Assembly: GCF_003030465.1 (NCBI RefSeq)
Contig: NZ_CP028339.1
Location: forward strand, 1,240,001 to 1,304,000
Length of the DNA stretch: 64,000 nucleotides
Source: Thauera aromatica K172
GTDB lineage: Bacteria; Pseudomonadota; Gammaproteobacteria; Burkholderiales; Rhodocyclaceae
Reading direction: 5' to 3'
Shown: piece after piece, positions 43,809-55,171 of the stretch
Layout: the number at the start of each line of letters is the position of its first letter
Position numbering within the stretch: the stretch's first letter is position 1
Program-made: the position numbers and the translations under genes
Notes under the pieces: model-generated
The model's input: the letters and a program-made list of their open reading frames with translations, nothing else
The model's database searches: none
Told to the model about the DNA's origin: nothing

Positions 43809-44596
43809 TGCCGGTTCTCGTCTTCGATATCGAAACCATTCCCGATGTGGCCGGAATCCGCACGCTGGAGGATCTCCCCGCCAGCCTGTCGGACTACGAG
43901 GTCGCGGAGTGGGCGTTCCAGCAGCGCCGCGCCAGCCATGGCAACGACTTTCTGCCGCATCACCTGCAGCGGGTAGTGACGATTTCCTGCGCCCTGCGCG
44001 ATGCGCAGCAGTTCCGCGTGTTCTCGCTGTCCGAACCGGCAGCGGGGGAAGGCGAGATCATCCAGCGCTTCTTCGACGGCATCGAACGCTATTCGCCGCA
44101 GATCGTCTCGTGGAACGGTGGCGGCTTCGATCTGCCCGTGCTCCACTACCGCGGCATGGTGCACGGGGTGTCGGCCGCGCGCTACTGGGACCAGGGGGAC
44201 GGCGATTACCATGATTCGCGCGACTTCAAGTGGAACAACTACATCGGCCGCTATCACAGCCGTCATCTCGATCTGATGGATCTGCTGGCGATGTACCAGC
44301 CGCGCGCGAACGCGCCGCTCGACGACCTGGCCAGGCTGATGGGCTATCCCGGCAAACTCGGCATGGACGGCGCAGCCGTGTGGCAGGCGTGGCTCGATGG
44401 CAAGGCCGCGGAAATTCGCGATTATTGCGAAACCGACGTCGTGAACACCTACCTGGTGTACCTGCGCTTCGAGCGCATGCGCGGCCATCTCGATGCGAAG
44501 GCCTGGGCCGACGAGGTGCAGTTCGTTCGCGATGCGCTCGGCCGGCTCGATGCGCCACACTGGAAGCAGTTCCTCGAAGGCTGGCCGGAAGGTTGA
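43808..44596 (+). CDS. DEDD-type 3'-5' exonuclease, PolB-proofreading-like
   Basis: A 262-residue protein made of an RNase H-like exonuclease domain. Motif I is VFDIETIPD with the metal-binding Asp and Glu, motif II includes WNGGGFDLPVL, and motif III is the late YCETDVVNTYLVYLRF. It matches the family of predicted exonucleases related to the proofreading domain of B-family polymerases but without a polymerase part. Substrate and role are unknown. It starts at the ATG overlapping the ydbL-like stop; the open frame further upstream is not conserved. Confidence 0.85.
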   Translation: MPVLVFDIETIPDVAGIRTLEDLPASLSDYEVAEWAFQQRRASHGNDFLPHHLQRVVTISCALRDAQQFRVFSLSEPAAGEGEIIQRFFDGIERYSPQIVSWNGGGFDLPVLHYRGMVHGVSAARYWDQGDGDYHDSRDFKWNNYIGRYHSRHLDLMDLLAMYQPRANAPLDDLARLMGYPGKLGMDGAAVWQAWLDGKAAEIRDYCETDVVNTYLVYLRFERMRGHLDAKAWADEVQFVRDALGRLDAPHWKQFLEGWPEG

Positions 44597-44663
44597 TTCG
44601 AGGTGCGTGCGCGCTCGCAGCGCGGGCGCAGGGCTACGGTCGACGATCAGGAGGGCATTGGAT

Positions 44664-44906
44664 ATGGGCATCATCGGAACCATTCTCATCGGTCTCATCA
44701 TCGGTCTCGTCGCTCGCCTGCTGCATCCGGGGAGGGATGGGCTCGGCTTGATCATGACTGCGCTGCTGGGCATCGGCGGGTCGATGCTGGCGACTTTCGG
44801 CGGGCAGTTTCTGGGGATCTACCAGGTCGGGCAGCCTGCCGGCTTCATCGGCGCCGTCGTCGGTGCGGTGGTGATCCTGTTCGTGGTGTCACGGTTGAGA
44901 AAGTGA
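44664..44906 (+). CDS. GlsB/YeaQ/YmgE family small membrane protein
   Basis: An 80-residue protein with three hydrophobic segments and glycine-rich helices (MGIIGTILIGLIIGLVARLL, then LIMTALLGIGGSMLATFGG and GAVVGAVVILFVV). This is the transglycosylase-associated / GlsB-YeaQ-YmgE family, often induced by stress, of unknown biochemical role. The ribosome site is CAGGAGG at a slightly long spacing. It lies between the exonuclease gene and the tRNA-Val promoter. Confidence 0.85.
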   Translation: MGIIGTILIGLIIGLVARLLHPGRDGLGLIMTALLGIGGSMLATFGGQFLGIYQVGQPAGFIGAVVGAVVILFVVSRLRK

Positions 44907-44934
44907 GTTTCCTGTCCTGCAGTACAAAAAATCT

Positions 44935-44962
44935 TTGACAGGATTTTTGCAGTGCCTATAAT
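44935..44962 (+). promoter_or_regulatory. Sigma-70 promoter of tRNA-Val
   Basis: TTGACA and TATAAT, both perfect, with a 16-base spacer, 14 bases before the mature tRNA 5' end. A GC-rich discriminator (GCGGGG) follows, typical of stringently controlled stable RNA promoters. Confidence 0.92.
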
Positions 44963-44975
44963 GCGGGGCTTCAGC

Positions 44976-45052
44976 AGGCGCGTAGCTCAGTTGGTTAGAG
45001 CACCACCTTGACATGGTGGGGGTCGTTGGTTCGAATCCAATCGCGCCTACCA
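44976..45052 (+). tRNA. tRNA-Val (anticodon GAC)
   Basis: A 77-base cloverleaf with encoded CCA. Acceptor stem AGGCGCG/CGCGCCT, D arm GCTC...GAGC, anticodon stem CCACC/GGTGG with loop TTGACAT (anticodon GAC at 45010-45012), T arm GTTGG-TTCGAAT-CCAAT. All stems pair, with one G-T wobble. Confidence 0.97.
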
Positions 45053-45133
45053 GATTTATGGGGTTGATCATCATGTTCCGAACTACTTTTCAGGCCGGAA
45101 ACTGAACAGGTCGGCTCCGCTTGTCTGCTAGAG

Positions 45134-45164
45134 AAAAAAGCGCGCCAAGACCGCGCTTTTTTTT
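45134..45164 (+). terminator. Rho-independent terminator after tRNA-Val
   Basis: AAAAAAGCGCG, loop CCAAGAC, CGCGCTTTTTTTT: a strong A/U-flanked hairpin with eight T. It ends the tRNA-Val transcript, and no gene is seen between the tRNA and it. thrS starts 66 bases downstream. Confidence 0.88.
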
Positions 45165-45230
45165 CGTCCACATTTTTCGATTCGTGTCGCCCCCACGAGA
45201 AAGGGGTGAGTCCAGCTCGAGGCCCATGCC

Positions 45231-47147
45231 ATGCCCAATATCACCCTTCCCGACGGTTCCGTTCGCAGCTTCGATCACCCAGTGACGGTGGCCGAGGTTG
45301 CGGCCTCGATCGGTGCCGGGCTCGCCAAGGCCGCCCTGGCCGGGCGCGTCGGTCCGCGTCTGGTCGATCTTTCACACACGCTCGATACCGACGTCGAGCT
45401 GGCCATCGTCACCGACAAGACCCAGGAAGGCCTGGAGATCATCCGCCACTCCACCGCGCACCTGCTGGCGCATGCGGTGAAGGAGCTGTTTCCGGATGCG
45501 CAGGTGACTATCGGGCCGGTGATCGAGAACGGGTTCTACTACGATTTTTCGTACAAGCGCCCATTTACGCCGGAGGATCTGGCGGCGATCGAGGTGCGCA
45601 TGGGCGAGATCGCGAAACGCGAAATCGCAGTGCAGCGCGAAGTCTGGCCTCGTGACAAGGCGGTCGCGTTCTTCAAAGGAATCGGCGAGCACTACAAGGC
45701 CGAGATCATCGCCTCGATTCCAGCGCAGGAAGACGTGTCGCTGTATCGGCAGGGCGATTTCATCGACCTTTGCCGCGGGCCGCACGTGCCGTCTACCGGA
45801 AAGCTGAAAATCTTCAAGCTCACCAAGCTTGCCGGAGCCTATTGGCGCGGCGATTCGAAAAACGAGATGCTGCAGCGCGTGTACGGCACCGCGTGGGCGA
45901 AGAAGGACGAACTTGACGCTTACCTGCACATGATCGAGGAGGCCGAAAAGCGCGACCACCGCCGGCTCGGTCGTCAGCTCGACCTCTTCCATCTGCAGGA
46001 TGAGGCGCCGGGCATGGTGTTCTGGCACGCCAAGGGATGGACGCTGTGGCAGCAGGTGGAGCAGTACCTGCGCAGCACGATCGGCGAACATGGGTATCAG
46101 GAAGTGAAGACGCCGCAGATCGTCGATCGCTCGCTGTGGGAAAAGTCCGGCCACTGGGGGATGTATTCCGATCTGATGTTCACCACGAAGTCGGAAAAAC
46201 ACGACTATGCGGTGAAGCCGATGAACTGCCCGTGCCATATCCAGATTTTCAACCAGGGGCTGAAGAGCTACCGCGACTTGCCGCTGCGCATGGCCGAGTT
46301 CGGCTCGTGCCATCGTAACGAGCCTTCCGGTTCGCTGCACGGCATCATGCGCGTGCGCAACTTCGTGCAGGATGACGCGCACATTTTCTGTGCCGAAGAC
46401 CAGGTCCAGGGTGAATCCGCCGAGTTCATCCGCCTGCTGCAGCAGGTCTATGCCGACTTTGGCTTCACCGACGTGCTGGTCAAGCTGTCGACCCGTCCGG
46501 ACAAGCGGGTCGGTACCGACGAGCAGTGGGATGCGGCCGAGGCGGCGCTGGCTGCGGCGCTCGATGCGCAGGGGCTGGACTATGATCTGCAGCCGGGTGA
46601 GGGGGCGTTCTACGGGCCGAAGATCGAGTTTTCGCTGAAAGATAGCCTGGGCCGGGTGTGGCAGTGCGGTACGCTGCAGCTCGACTTCAACCTGCCGGTG
46701 CGTCTGGGGGCGGAATACGTCGCCGAGGACAACACCAAGAAAGTGCCGGTGATGCTGCACCGCGCCATCCTGGGTTCGCTCGAGCGTTTCATCGGGATCC
46801 TGATCGAGAACCACGCCGGGGCGATGCCGATGTGGCTTGCGCCGGTGCAGGCCGTGGTGATGAACATCTCCGAAGGCCAGGCTGAGTATGCCAGCGAGGC
46901 GGCAGCAAGGCTCAGGAAAGCGGGCTTCCGCGTCGAGGCCGATTTGCGCAACGAGAAGATTAACTATAAAATCCGCGAACATAGCGTACAGAAGCTGCCT
47001 TACCAGATCGTTATCGGCGAGAAGGAAAAAGCGGCGGGCCTGGTGGCCGTGCGCGCCCGAGGGGGTCAGGATCTTGGCCAAATGTCCCTCGATTCGCTGA
47101 TCGAACGCTGGCGTCGCGAAGTTGAAGCGAAAGCCGGTTCGGTCTGA
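45231..47147 (+). CDS. thrS: Threonyl-tRNA synthetase
   Basis: Class II synthetase for tRNA-Thr, full length at 638 residues. It has the N-terminal TGS domain ([16 protein letters not shown]), the editing domain with the [10 protein letters not shown] zinc/His motif, the class II core with the zinc Cys in [10 protein letters not shown], and a C-terminal anticodon domain ([20 protein letters not shown]). First gene of thrS-infC-rpmI-rplT-pheST-ihfA. I see no T box or obvious operator. Confidence 0.97.
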   Translation: MPNITLPDGSVRSFDHPVTVAEVAASIGAGLAKAALAGRVGPRLVDLSHTLDTDVELAIVTDKTQEGLEIIRHSTAHLLAHAVKELFPDAQVTIGPVIENGFYYDFSYKRPFTPEDLAAIEVRMGEIAKREIAVQREVWPRDKAVAFFKGIGEHYKAEIIASIPAQEDVSLYRQGDFIDLCRGPHVPSTGKLKIFKLTKLAGAYWRGDSKNEMLQRVYGTAWAKKDELDAYLHMIEEAEKRDHRRLGRQLDLFHLQDEAPGMVFWHAKGWTLWQQVEQYLRSTIGEHGYQEVKTPQIVDRSLWEKSGHWGMYSDLMFTTKSEKHDYAVKPMNCPCHIQIFNQGLKSYRDLPLRMAEFGSCHRNEPSGSLHGIMRVRNFVQDDAHIFCAEDQVQGESAEFIRLLQQVYADFGFTDVLVKLSTRPDKRVGTDEQWDAAEAALAAALDAQGLDYDLQPGEGAFYGPKIEFSLKDSLGRVWQCGTLQLDFNLPVRLGAEYVAEDNTKKVPVMLHRAILGSLERFIGILIENHAGAMPMWLAPVQAVVMNISEGQAEYASEAAARLRKAGFRVEADLRNEKINYKIREHSVQKLPYQIVIGEKEKAAGLVAVRARGGQDLGQMSLDSLIERWRREVEAKAGSV

Positions 47148-47173
47148 TTTTGGTTTTCGTGGAGAGTTGAACC

Positions 47174-47695
47174 ATCGCTCAAGATAAGAAGCAGCGCGTT
47201 AATGGGGAAATCAACGCGCTCGAACTCCGGCTGGTCGGTGAAGAAGGCGAACAGCTGGGGATCGTGTCCCTGAACGCAGCCCTCAACATGGCCGAAGAGG
47301 CCGGGTTGGACCTTGTCGAGATCGCGCCGATGGCCAAGCCGCCGGTCTGCAAGATCATGGATTACGGCAAGTTCAAGTATCAGGAACAGAAAAAGGCCCA
47401 CGAAGCCCGACTCAAGCAGAAACAGGTGCAGGTGAAGGAAGTCAAGCTTCGTCCCGGTACCGACGAGAACGATTACCAGATCAAGCTGCGCAACCTCAAG
47501 CGCTTCCTGGACGAAGGCGACAAGTGCAAGGTGACTTTGCGCTTCCGCGGCCGTGAAATGGCGCATCAGGAATTCGGCTTGCGCCAGCTCGAGCGGATCA
47601 AGGCCGACCTGGAAGAACTGGGCCAGGTCGAGCAGATGCCGAAGATGGAAGGGCGCCAGATGATCATGGTCATCGCGCCGAAAAAGAACCGCTGA
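47174..47695 (+). CDS. infC: Translation initiation factor IF-3, AUC start codon
   Basis: IF-3 checks start codon-initiator tRNA pairing on the 30S subunit. The conserved N-terminus ([14 protein letters not shown]) lies directly after an ATC codon at 47174, which is 9 bases after a GGAG site. An in-frame TGA at 47168 rules out an earlier start, and the first ATG/GTG/TTG in frame is GTG 47264, which would delete 30 conserved residues. So translation must start at AUC. Non-standard starts (AUU in E. coli) let IF-3 repress its own synthesis. Product of 173 residues is normal. Confidence 0.93.
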   Translation: MAQDKKQRVNGEINALELRLVGEEGEQLGIVSLNAALNMAEEAGLDLVEIAPMAKPPVCKIMDYGKFKYQEQKKAHEARLKQKQVQVKEVKLRPGTDENDYQIKLRNLKRFLDEGDKCKVTLRFRGREMAHQEFGLRQLERIKADLEELGQVEQMPKMEGRQMIMVIAPKKNR

Positions 47696-47839
47696 CCGGT
47701 TCAAGAAATTTGTCCCTGCAGGGGCGAAGCCGTGGGGCAGGGAGTCCTGTCCGGCGGAAAACAAGTGCAGTCGGGTGTCAAAACGCATCGGGATTTTTCG
47801 ACGCTACCTGGCGGCATCCAAAAACATGGAGTCTGAGCA

Positions 47840-48037
47840 ATGCCCAAGATGAAGACCAAGAGCGGAGCCGCGAAGCGGTTCAAGGTCCGCTCGAGCGGCG
47901 GGATCAAGCGGTCCCAGGCGTTCAAGCGCCACATCCTTACCAAGAAGACCACCAAGGCCAAGCGCCAGCTGCGCGGCATGACCGAAGTTCATGCCGCCGA
48001 TGAAAAGCTGATCCGCGCCATGCTTCCGTACGCTTGA
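47840..48037 (+). CDS. rpmI: 50S ribosomal protein L35
   Basis: Small basic ribosomal protein of 65 residues ([34 protein letters not shown]), normal for L35. The 144-base leader after infC contains an inverted repeat (TCCCTGC at 47713-47719 with GCAGGGA at 47737-47743) where an L20-binding control site might lie; that is inference from E. coli, where L20 represses rpmI-rplT. Confidence 0.97.
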   Translation: MPKMKTKSGAAKRFKVRSSGGIKRSQAFKRHILTKKTTKAKRQLRGMTEVHAADEKLIRAMLPYA

Positions 48038-48049
48038 TAGGAGACCGCC

Positions 48050-48409
48050 ATGCCTCGCGTTAAACGTGGTGTAACCGCCCGCGCTCGTCACAAGAAAGTC
48101 CTCGTCCAGGCCAAGGGTTATCGCGGCCGCCGCAAGAACGTCTACCGCATCGCCAAGCAGGCGGTGATGAAGGCGGGCCAGTACGCCTACCGCGACCGCC
48201 GTCAACGCAAGCGTCAGTTCCGCGTCCTGTGGATCGCCCGTATCAACGCTGCCGCGCGCGAACTGGGCCTGACCTACAGCACGTTCATGAACGGCCTGAA
48301 AAAAGCGGCGATCGAGATCGATCGCAAGGTCCTGGCCGATCTGGCCGTGTTCGACAAGCCGGCGTTTGCCGCGATCGCCGAACAGGCCCGGGCCAAACTC
48401 GCTGCGTAA
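48050..48409 (+). CDS. rplT: 50S ribosomal protein L20
   Basis: Early-assembly 23S rRNA binding protein of 119 residues ([36 protein letters not shown]). It starts 12 bases after rpmI with an AGGAG site. In E. coli it also represses its own operon. A strong terminator follows before pheS. Confidence 0.98.
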   Translation: MPRVKRGVTARARHKKVLVQAKGYRGRRKNVYRIAKQAVMKAGQYAYRDRRQRKRQFRVLWIARINAAARELGLTYSTFMNGLKKAAIEIDRKVLADLAVFDKPAFAAIAEQARAKLAA

Positions 48410-48423
48410 TTCGACGCAGTCCG

Positions 48424-48453
48424 AAAAAAGGAGGCCTGGCCTCCTTTTTTTTT
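48424..48453 (+). terminator. Rho-independent terminator between rplT and pheS
   Basis: AAAAAAGGAGG, loop CCTGG, CCTCC and a run of nine or more T. It lies 15 bases after rplT and 47 before pheS, so pheST is either read through at reduced level or started separately. No phenylalanine-rich leader peptide is visible. Confidence 0.88.
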
Positions 48454-48457
48454 CTGA

Positions 48458-49531
<1,074 letters not shown>

Positions 49532-49585
49532 CCCGGTCCGGTCGACCCCTTTCCGCCCAATCCACGCAATCCGGGTTATCGAATC

Positions 49586-51976
49586 ATGCAATTCTCAGAA
49601 CAGTGGCTGCGGACCTTCGTCGATCCGCAACTGGACAGTGCCGAACTCGGCCACCTGCTGACCATGGCCGGCCTCGAGGTGGAGGAGGCCGTTCCGGTCG
49701 CGCCGGCCTTCAGCGGCGTGGTGGTGGCGCACATCGTCGAAGCCGAGAAGCACCCCAATGCCGACAAGCTCAAGTTGTGCAAGGTCGATGCGGGCACCGG
49801 CGAACTGCTGCAAATCGTCTGCGGCGCTCCGAATGCCGCTGCCGGGATGAAAGTGCCCTGCGCCAGGGTCGGGGCGGTTTTGCCGGGCGACTTCGTGATC
49901 AAGGCGGCGAAGCTGCGCGGCGCCGAATCCTTCGGCATGCTGTGTTCGGCGCGTGAGCTGGGGCTGTCGGAGGACCATGCGGGCCTCTACGTCCTGCCCG
50001 AGGACGCGGTGGTGGGTACCGATATCCGCGACTACCTCGGCCTCGACGATACCCTGTTCACCATCAAACTTACCCCCAACCGGGCCGATTGCCTGAGCCT
50101 GAGCGGAGTTGCACGCGAAGTCGCGGCGCTCACCGGCGCGCCGCTGCATCTGGCGGCGATCGATGCCGTGGCCCCCACCGTGGATAACCGCCGCGCCATC
50201 GTGCTCGACGCTCCGGCAGGCTGCCCGCGCTACTGCGGGCGCATCCTGAAAGGAGTGGACGCCCGGGCGCGGACGCCCGAATGGATGGTGCGCCGCCTGG
50301 CCCGTAGTGGCATCCGCGCGATCAGTGCGCTGGTCGATGTCACCAACTACGTCATGCTCGAACTCGGCCAGCCGCTCCACGCCTTCGACAATGCGAAACT
50401 GCATGGCGCGATCCATGTCCGCCTGCCGCAGGCCGGGGAGCAAGTCGTGCTGCTCAACGAGCAGAGCGTGACCCCCGCTCCCGATACCCTGCTCATCGCC
50501 GACGAGACTCGCCCCCTGGCGCTCGCCGGGATCATGGGGGGCGAGTACAGCGGAATTACGCTCGAAACACGGGACGTTTTTCTCGAGAGCGCCTTTTTCG
50601 CCCCCGATGCGATTGCCGGTCGCGCGCGCACCCATGGCTTCAGCTCCGACGCTTCGCACCGCTACGAACGCGGGGTCGATTTCGAATTGGCGCGCAGCGC
50701 GATCGAGCGCGCGACCCGGCTGATTCTCGACATTTGCGGCGGAGAGGCCGGGCCGGTCGAAGAGGCGCTCGTCCGTGCGGCGCTGCCGGTGCGTGCGCCG
50801 GTGCGACTGCGTCCGGCGCGCGCGCGCCGGGTGCTGGGCATCACCTTGGCCGATGACGCGATTTGCGGGCTGCTGCAGCGCGTCCACCTGCAAGTGGCGC
50901 GGGCGGGGGAGGACTTCCTGGTCACACCGCCGTCGTGGCGTTTCGATATCGAGATCGAGGAGGATCTGATCGAGGAGCTGGCCCGCCTTCATGGTTACGA
51001 CAACATTCCGGCCGTCGCCCCGCAGGGTAGCCTGATGATGCTGCCGAGCTCGGAGCACTCCCGTCCGGTATGGGCGTTGCGTCACCTGATGGCCGCACGC
51101 GGCTACCAGGAAGTGGTGAATTTTGCCTTTGTCGAGGAAGCCTGGGAACGCGACTTCTGCGCCAACGAGAACCCGATCCGCCTCGCCAACCCGATCGCCA
51201 GCCAGCTTTCGGTGATGCGCTCGAGCCTGATTCCCGGGCTCGCGGGCAATCTGGCGATCAACCGAAAGCGCCAGATCGACCGGGTTCGCGTCTTCGAAGT
51301 GGCTCGCGTGTTCGAGCGCAAGGCCGACGGCGAGCCGGTTCGCGGTTTTCACCAAGTCATGAGCCTCGCCGCGCTGGCAGCCGGCCCGGCCGTTGCGGAA
51401 CAATGGGGCGAGACTGCCCGGAACGTCGACTTTTATGACATCAAGGGCGACCTGGAAGCCCTCTTCGCACCGCGCCGGCTCGAGTTCGAGCGCCTGTCCC
51501 ATCCGGCCCTGCACCCCGGGCGTGCGGCCACGGTGCGCCTGGATGGGCACAGCATCGGCATCGTCGGCGAACTGCATCCGGTCTGGGTCCAACGCTACGA
51601 CCTCGGCAGCGCGCCGGTGGTGTTCGAGGTTGCACTCGATGCCGCGCTCGCCGCGCGCGTGCCCGCCTACGCGGAAGTTTCCCGCATGCCGGCGGTGATC
51701 CGCGATCTGGCACTCGTCGTGGGCGTCGAGGTCGCCGCCGCACGCGTCGTCGAGGTGTTGAAGAGCGCCGCACCGGCAATCGTGCACGAGATCGCGCTGT
51801 TCGATGTCTACCATGGCAAGGGCATCGATCCGGACAAGAAGAGCCTTGCCTTCAGGGTGTTGATGCAAGATACTCAACGAACGCTTGAAGAGGCCGAAGT
51901 CGAGGCCGCGGTTTCCGCACTGGTCGGACAGGCCGAGTCCCAGCTCGGCGCGCGCTTGCGCGGCGCGGGAGACTGA
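49586..51976 (+). CDS. pheT: Phenylalanyl-tRNA synthetase beta subunit
   Basis: Beta subunit of 796 residues: N-terminal EMAP-type tRNA-binding domain (about 40-150; [18 protein letters not shown]), B3/B4 editing domain (about 210-385), B5 domain, a core-like domain, and the C-terminal anticodon-binding FDX-ACB domain (about 700-795; [20 protein letters not shown]). No domain is missing. The stop is followed after one base by ihfA. Confidence 0.97.
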   Translation: MQFSEQWLRTFVDPQLDSAELGHLLTMAGLEVEEAVPVAPAFSGVVVAHIVEAEKHPNADKLKLCKVDAGTGELLQIVCGAPNAAAGMKVPCARVGAVLPGDFVIKAAKLRGAESFGMLCSARELGLSEDHAGLYVLPEDAVVGTDIRDYLGLDDTLFTIKLTPNRADCLSLSGVAREVAALTGAPLHLAAIDAVAPTVDNRRAIVLDAPAGCPRYCGRILKGVDARARTPEWMVRRLARSGIRAISALVDVTNYVMLELGQPLHAFDNAKLHGAIHVRLPQAGEQVVLLNEQSVTPAPDTLLIADETRPLALAGIMGGEYSGITLETRDVFLESAFFAPDAIAGRARTHGFSSDASHRYERGVDFELARSAIERATRLILDICGGEAGPVEEALVRAALPVRAPVRLRPARARRVLGITLADDAICGLLQRVHLQVARAGEDFLVTPPSWRFDIEIEEDLIEELARLHGYDNIPAVAPQGSLMMLPSSEHSRPVWALRHLMAARGYQEVVNFAFVEEAWERDFCANENPIRLANPIASQLSVMRSSLIPGLAGNLAINRKRQIDRVRVFEVARVFERKADGEPVRGFHQVMSLAALAAGPAVAEQWGETARNVDFYDIKGDLEALFAPRRLEFERLSHPALHPGRAATVRLDGHSIGIVGELHPVWVQRYDLGSAPVVFEVALDAALAARVPAYAEVSRMPAVIRDLALVVGVEVAAARVVEVLKSAAPAIVHEIALFDVYHGKGIDPDKKSLAFRVLMQDTQRTLEEAEVEAAVSALVGQAESQLGARLRGAGD

Positions 51977-51977
51977 G

Positions 51978-52283
51978 ATGACGCTGACCAAGGCCGAGCT
52001 GGCCGACTTGCTGTTCGAGCAGGTCGGTCTCAACAAGCGTGAAGCGAAGGACATGGTCGAAGGTTTTTTCGAGGAAATCCGGACCGCGCTCGAGCGAGGC
52101 GACAGCGTCAAGCTGTCGGGGTTCGGCAACTTCCAGTTGCGCGACAAGCCGCAGCGCCCAGGGCGCAATCCGAAGACGGGTGAAGAGATCCCGATCACTG
52201 CGCGGCGGGTGGTCACCTTCCATGCCAGTCAGAAACTGAAGGCCGCGGTGGAGCAACTCAGCGATGCAAGCAGGCAATCCTGA
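51978..52283 (+). CDS. ihfA: Integration host factor alpha subunit
   Basis: DNA-bending protein of 101 residues, partner of the ihfB product. The signature [22 protein letters not shown] is intact. The start at 51978 ([24 protein letters not shown]) follows the pheT stop by a single base, the conserved pheT-ihfA linkage that supports the alpha assignment. Its 3' end overlaps the next gene by 20 bases. Confidence 0.96.
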   Translation: MTLTKAELADLLFEQVGLNKREAKDMVEGFFEEIRTALERGDSVKLSGFGNFQLRDKPQRPGRNPKTGEEIPITARRVVTFHASQKLKAAVEQLSDASRQS

Positions 52284-52644
52284 TATCGGCACCGAACCCT
52301 TGCCGCCGATTCCGGCAAAGCGCTATTTCACGATCGGCGAAGTCAGCGAGCTGTGCTGCGTCAAACCGCACGTGCTGCGCTACTGGGAACAGGAGTTCAC
52401 CCAGCTCAAGCCTGTGAAGCGGCGCGGCAACCGGCGTTACTACCAGCACCACGAGGTCGTGCTGATCCGCCGGATCCGCCAGTTGCTCTACCAGGAAGGC
52501 TTCACCATTTCCGGGGCGCGCAACCGGCTCGGCGAGTCGGTTCTTCATGACCAAGAAAACGAAGCCGAAGTCGAGCGTTTCAGGGAGGTGATGGATGAAG
52601 TTCGCACCGAACTTGTCGAGTTGCTCGGTGCATTGCGGGCCTGA
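52264..52644 (+). CDS. MerR family regulator-like protein downstream of ihfA
   Basis: A 126-residue protein with a MerR-type winged helix (about 19-88): [25 protein letters not shown] and the [21 protein letters not shown] wing, then a short helix that would form the dimer coiled coil. There is no C-terminal effector domain and no cysteine cluster for metal sensing. A gene of this kind follows ihfA in many proteobacteria, and its target is unknown. The start overlaps ihfA by 20 bases in another frame, so the two are translationally linked. Confidence 0.85.
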   Translation: MQAGNPDIGTEPLPPIPAKRYFTIGEVSELCCVKPHVLRYWEQEFTQLKPVKRRGNRRYYQHHEVVLIRRIRQLLYQEGFTISGARNRLGESVLHDQENEAEVERFREVMDEVRTELVELLGALRA

Positions 52645-52663
52645 CCATGCATACTCGAAAAAT

Positions 52664-52692
52664 CTGGCAAATCCTGAAAGTGCTGCTATAAT
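52664..52692 (+). promoter_or_regulatory. Sigma-70 promoter of tRNA-Pro
   Basis: A perfect TATAAT (52687-52692) lies 12 bases before the tRNA. At a 17-base spacing upstream is CTGGCA, 4 of 6 to the -35 consensus. Starts 20 bases after the MerR-like stop. Confidence 0.7.
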
Positions 52693-52703
52693 GTTTGCTT
52701 GTG

Positions 52704-52781
<78 letters not shown>

Positions 52782-52790
52782 ATCGAATAA

Positions 52791-52812
52791 ACCGGCCAAG
52801 GCCGGTTTTTTT
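52791..52812 (+). terminator. Rho-independent terminator after tRNA-Pro
   Basis: ACCGGC, loop CAAG, GCCGGT followed by seven T in all, 9 bases after the tRNA 3' end. Confidence 0.85.
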
Positions 52813-52912
52813 GTGCGGCAAGCAGCAAGTGTTCCCGTGTCGGCAGGGGCAGCACGCTGTGCTAACATCACAGCCTCCCGACCGCGTTCTGCGGCATCCC
52901 GCAGGAATCCAG

Positions 52913-53656
52913 ATGCGTATCCTGGTCAGCAACGACGATGGCTATTTCGCTCCGGGGATCGCGGCCCTTGCCGAGGCGCTGAGCACGCTGGGCGAGGTGA
53001 CCGTGGTGGCACCCGAGCGCGACCGCAGCGGTGCGAGCAACTCACTCACTCTCGATCGTCCGCTGTCGCTCAAAAGGACCTCCAACGGTTTTTATCACGT
53101 CAACGGCACTCCGACCGACTGTGTCCATCTCGCCGTCACCGGCATGCTCGAGCACCTGCCCGACATGGTCGTGTCGGGTGTCAATCACGGCGCCAACATG
53201 GGCGACGACACGGTGTACTCGGGTACCGTCGCGGCGGCGACCGAAGGCTTCCTGCTCGGGGTGCCCTCGATCGCGGTGTCGCTGGTCAGCAAGTCGGCGG
53301 CCGACTTCACCGCCGCCGCCCGTGTTGCGCGGGATCTGGCCGAGCGCTTCATGCACCGGCCGTTCCCGCACCCGGTATTGCTGAATGTCAATGTGCCCGA
53401 TGTCGCCTACGAGCGCTTGCAGGGCATCCGCGTCACGCGCCTGGGCAAGCGGCACAAGGCCGAGCCGGTGGTGCGCAGTGTCAATCCGCGCGGTGACACG
53501 GTTTATTGGGTCGGTGCTGCCGGAGGTGCGGCCGATGCGGGTGAAGGGACGGATTTCCACGCAGTCGCGAACGGCTGCGTGTCGGTGACGCCGCTGCAGA
53601 TCGACCTGACCCATACCGGGCTCATCGCGCCGGTTTTCGACTGGCTGAAGAAGTGA
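52913..53656 (+). CDS. surE: 5'/3'-nucleotidase SurE
   Basis: Metal-dependent nucleotidase and exopolyphosphatase linked to stationary-phase survival. The 247 residues start [15 protein letters not shown], with the two metal-binding Asp residues at 8 and 9, and contain [12 protein letters not shown] and the SGTVAAA segment. I take the ATG at 52913; the frame is open back into the tRNA but not as SurE. First gene of surE-pcm-nlpD-rpoS, overlapping pcm by 4 bases. Confidence 0.96.
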   Translation: MRILVSNDDGYFAPGIAALAEALSTLGEVTVVAPERDRSGASNSLTLDRPLSLKRTSNGFYHVNGTPTDCVHLAVTGMLEHLPDMVVSGVNHGANMGDDTVYSGTVAAATEGFLLGVPSIAVSLVSKSAADFTAAARVARDLAERFMHRPFPHPVLLNVNVPDVAYERLQGIRVTRLGKRHKAEPVVRSVNPRGDTVYWVGAAGGAADAGEGTDFHAVANGCVSVTPLQIDLTHTGLIAPVFDWLKK

Positions 53657-54306
53657 CCACACGAGTCGTCGATGGCGGCCAGGCGGCGCGGGCGCGGGCG
53701 CGCATGGTCGAGCGCCTGCGCGTCCGGGGCATCCGCGACGAGCGCGTGCTCGCCGCGATGCAGGGCGTGCCGCGTCATGCCTTCGTCGATGAAGGCCTGG
53801 CCTTCAACGCTTACGACGACACGTCCTTGCCGATCGGTTATCAGCAAACGATCTCCCAGCCCTTTGTCGTGGCGCGGATGATCGAATTGCTGTGCGCAGG
53901 GCGTGAATTGGGGCGAACGCTCGAAGTAGGGGCCGGCTGCGGTTATCAGGCTGCGGTGCTTTCGCGCCTGGCCGTTGATGTTTATGCCGTAGAGCGCCTG
54001 CGCCCGCTGCTCGATCGCGCGCGGGCGAATCTGCGCCCCTTGCGCCTGCACAACGTCAGGTTGAAACTCGCGGATGGTAGCCTCGGCCTCCCGGAGGCCG
54101 CTCCGTTCGACAGCATCATCGTTGCGGCGGCGGCGCTCGGCCTGCCGGCTGCGCTCAAGGAACAACTTGCACCGGGCGGTCGTCTGATCGTTCCGGTAGG
54201 AGGGGCCGATCAGCGCTTGCTGCTGCTCGAGCGCCAGGGAAACGCTTTCCGGGAAAGCTGGTTCGAAGCCGTGCGCTTCGTCCCGCTCCTCGGTGGTACA
54301 GAATGA
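53653..54306 (+). CDS. pcm: Protein-L-isoaspartate O-methyltransferase
   Basis: Repairs damaged aspartyl residues by methylating L-isoaspartate with S-adenosylmethionine. The 217 residues show the SAM-binding motif [15 protein letters not shown], the substrate motif [15 protein letters not shown], and post-motif [14 protein letters not shown] start overlaps the surE stop (GTGA), and the stop overlaps nlpD (ATGA). Confidence 0.94.
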   Translation: MTTRVVDGGQAARARARMVERLRVRGIRDERVLAAMQGVPRHAFVDEGLAFNAYDDTSLPIGYQQTISQPFVVARMIELLCAGRELGRTLEVGAGCGYQAAVLSRLAVDVYAVERLRPLLDRARANLRPLRLHNVRLKLADGSLGLPEAAPFDSIIVAAAALGLPAALKEQLAPGGRLIVPVGGADQRLLLLERQGNAFRESWFEAVRFVPLLGGTE

Positions 54307-55160
54307 GATACGGTATTCGGATGCATAAACAGTCGCCTTACATCGTCCTTTTGCTTGTCGCCGGCCTGATGGCGGGGTGCGCTTCCAAAGTGACGGCTCC
54401 GGTGCGTGATGTCATCGGCGGCACGGCGGGGGCGCCGGCCACGAGCGTGCCATCGCAGCCGAGCGGAGTCCATACGGTCCGTCCCGGCGAGACCTTGCTC
54501 GGCATCGCACGCCAGTACGGCGTGACTTTACCGGAACTGGTGGCATGGAACGGTCTGACCGACCCCAACCAGATCCAGGTCGGGGAAACGCTTCGGGTGG
54601 CGCCGCCCGGCGCGGCGCCGGGCAGTGCTGGCGAGCCCGCAACGAGCGGCGCAGTGGCCATGCCGGTGCCGGTGAACGGCGCGGATTCGGGCTCCGTGCC
54701 GCTCAAGCAGGAGCCGATCGGGGGGCGTGCGCCGATCGCGGCGCCCGCGGCACCGGCCGAGCCGCCCGCGGCAAGCGGCCCGGGGGCGGCGACCGGCGGG
54801 CAATGGCTGTGGCCGGCGGCCGGCGCCGTGCTCGCCGGTTTCAGCGAGGCTTCCAACAAAGGCCTCGACATCGGCGGCCGGGTCGGCGACCCGATCCGCG
54901 CGGCGGCGGCCGGCAAGGTCGTTTATGCAGGCAGTGGCCTGCGCGGTTACGGCAAGCTGATCGTCATCAAGCACGACCAGGAATACAACTCCGTGTATGC
55001 TCACAACGACAAGCTTCTGGTCAAGGAAGACGAACAGGTCGCCCAGGGGCAGAAGATCGCCGAGCTCGGGAGCACCGAATCGGACCGGCCGAAACTGCAT
55101 TTCGAGATCCGCAAACAGGGTAAGGCGATCGACCCGATGCGCTACCTGCCCGCACGCTGA
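54303..55160 (+). CDS. nlpD: Lipoprotein NlpD: amidase activator with LysM and degenerate M23 domain
   Basis: Outer-membrane lipoprotein that activates the amidase AmiC for daughter cell separation. Signal peptide with lipobox MAGC (Cys26, or Cys20 from the ATG at 54321), LysM domain (about 57-100; [17 protein letters not shown]), Pro/Ala linker, then M23/LytM domain (about 165-280). The first zinc-ligand His of active M23 enzymes is replaced (NKGLDIGG), while the later LHFEIR is kept, so the domain is catalytically inert as in E. coli NlpD. Position before rpoS is conserved, and rpoS promoters often lie inside nlpD. Confidence 0.94.
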   Translation: MRYGIRMHKQSPYIVLLLVAGLMAGCASKVTAPVRDVIGGTAGAPATSVPSQPSGVHTVRPGETLLGIARQYGVTLPELVAWNGLTDPNQIQVGETLRVAPPGAAPGSAGEPATSGAVAMPVPVNGADSGSVPLKQEPIGGRAPIAAPAAPAEPPAASGPGAATGGQWLWPAAGAVLAGFSEASNKGLDIGGRVGDPIRAAAAGKVVYAGSGLRGYGKLIVIKHDQEYNSVYAHNDKLLVKEDEQVAQGQKIAELGSTESDRPKLHFEIRKQGKAIDPMRYLPAR

Positions 55161-55171
55161 ATGAGGTGAGC

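Noticed and set aside
47264..47695. infC starting at GTG 47264
   Set aside because: This would remove 30 conserved residues of the IF-3 N-terminal domain; the upstream ATC has a good ribosome site and agrees with known infC biology.
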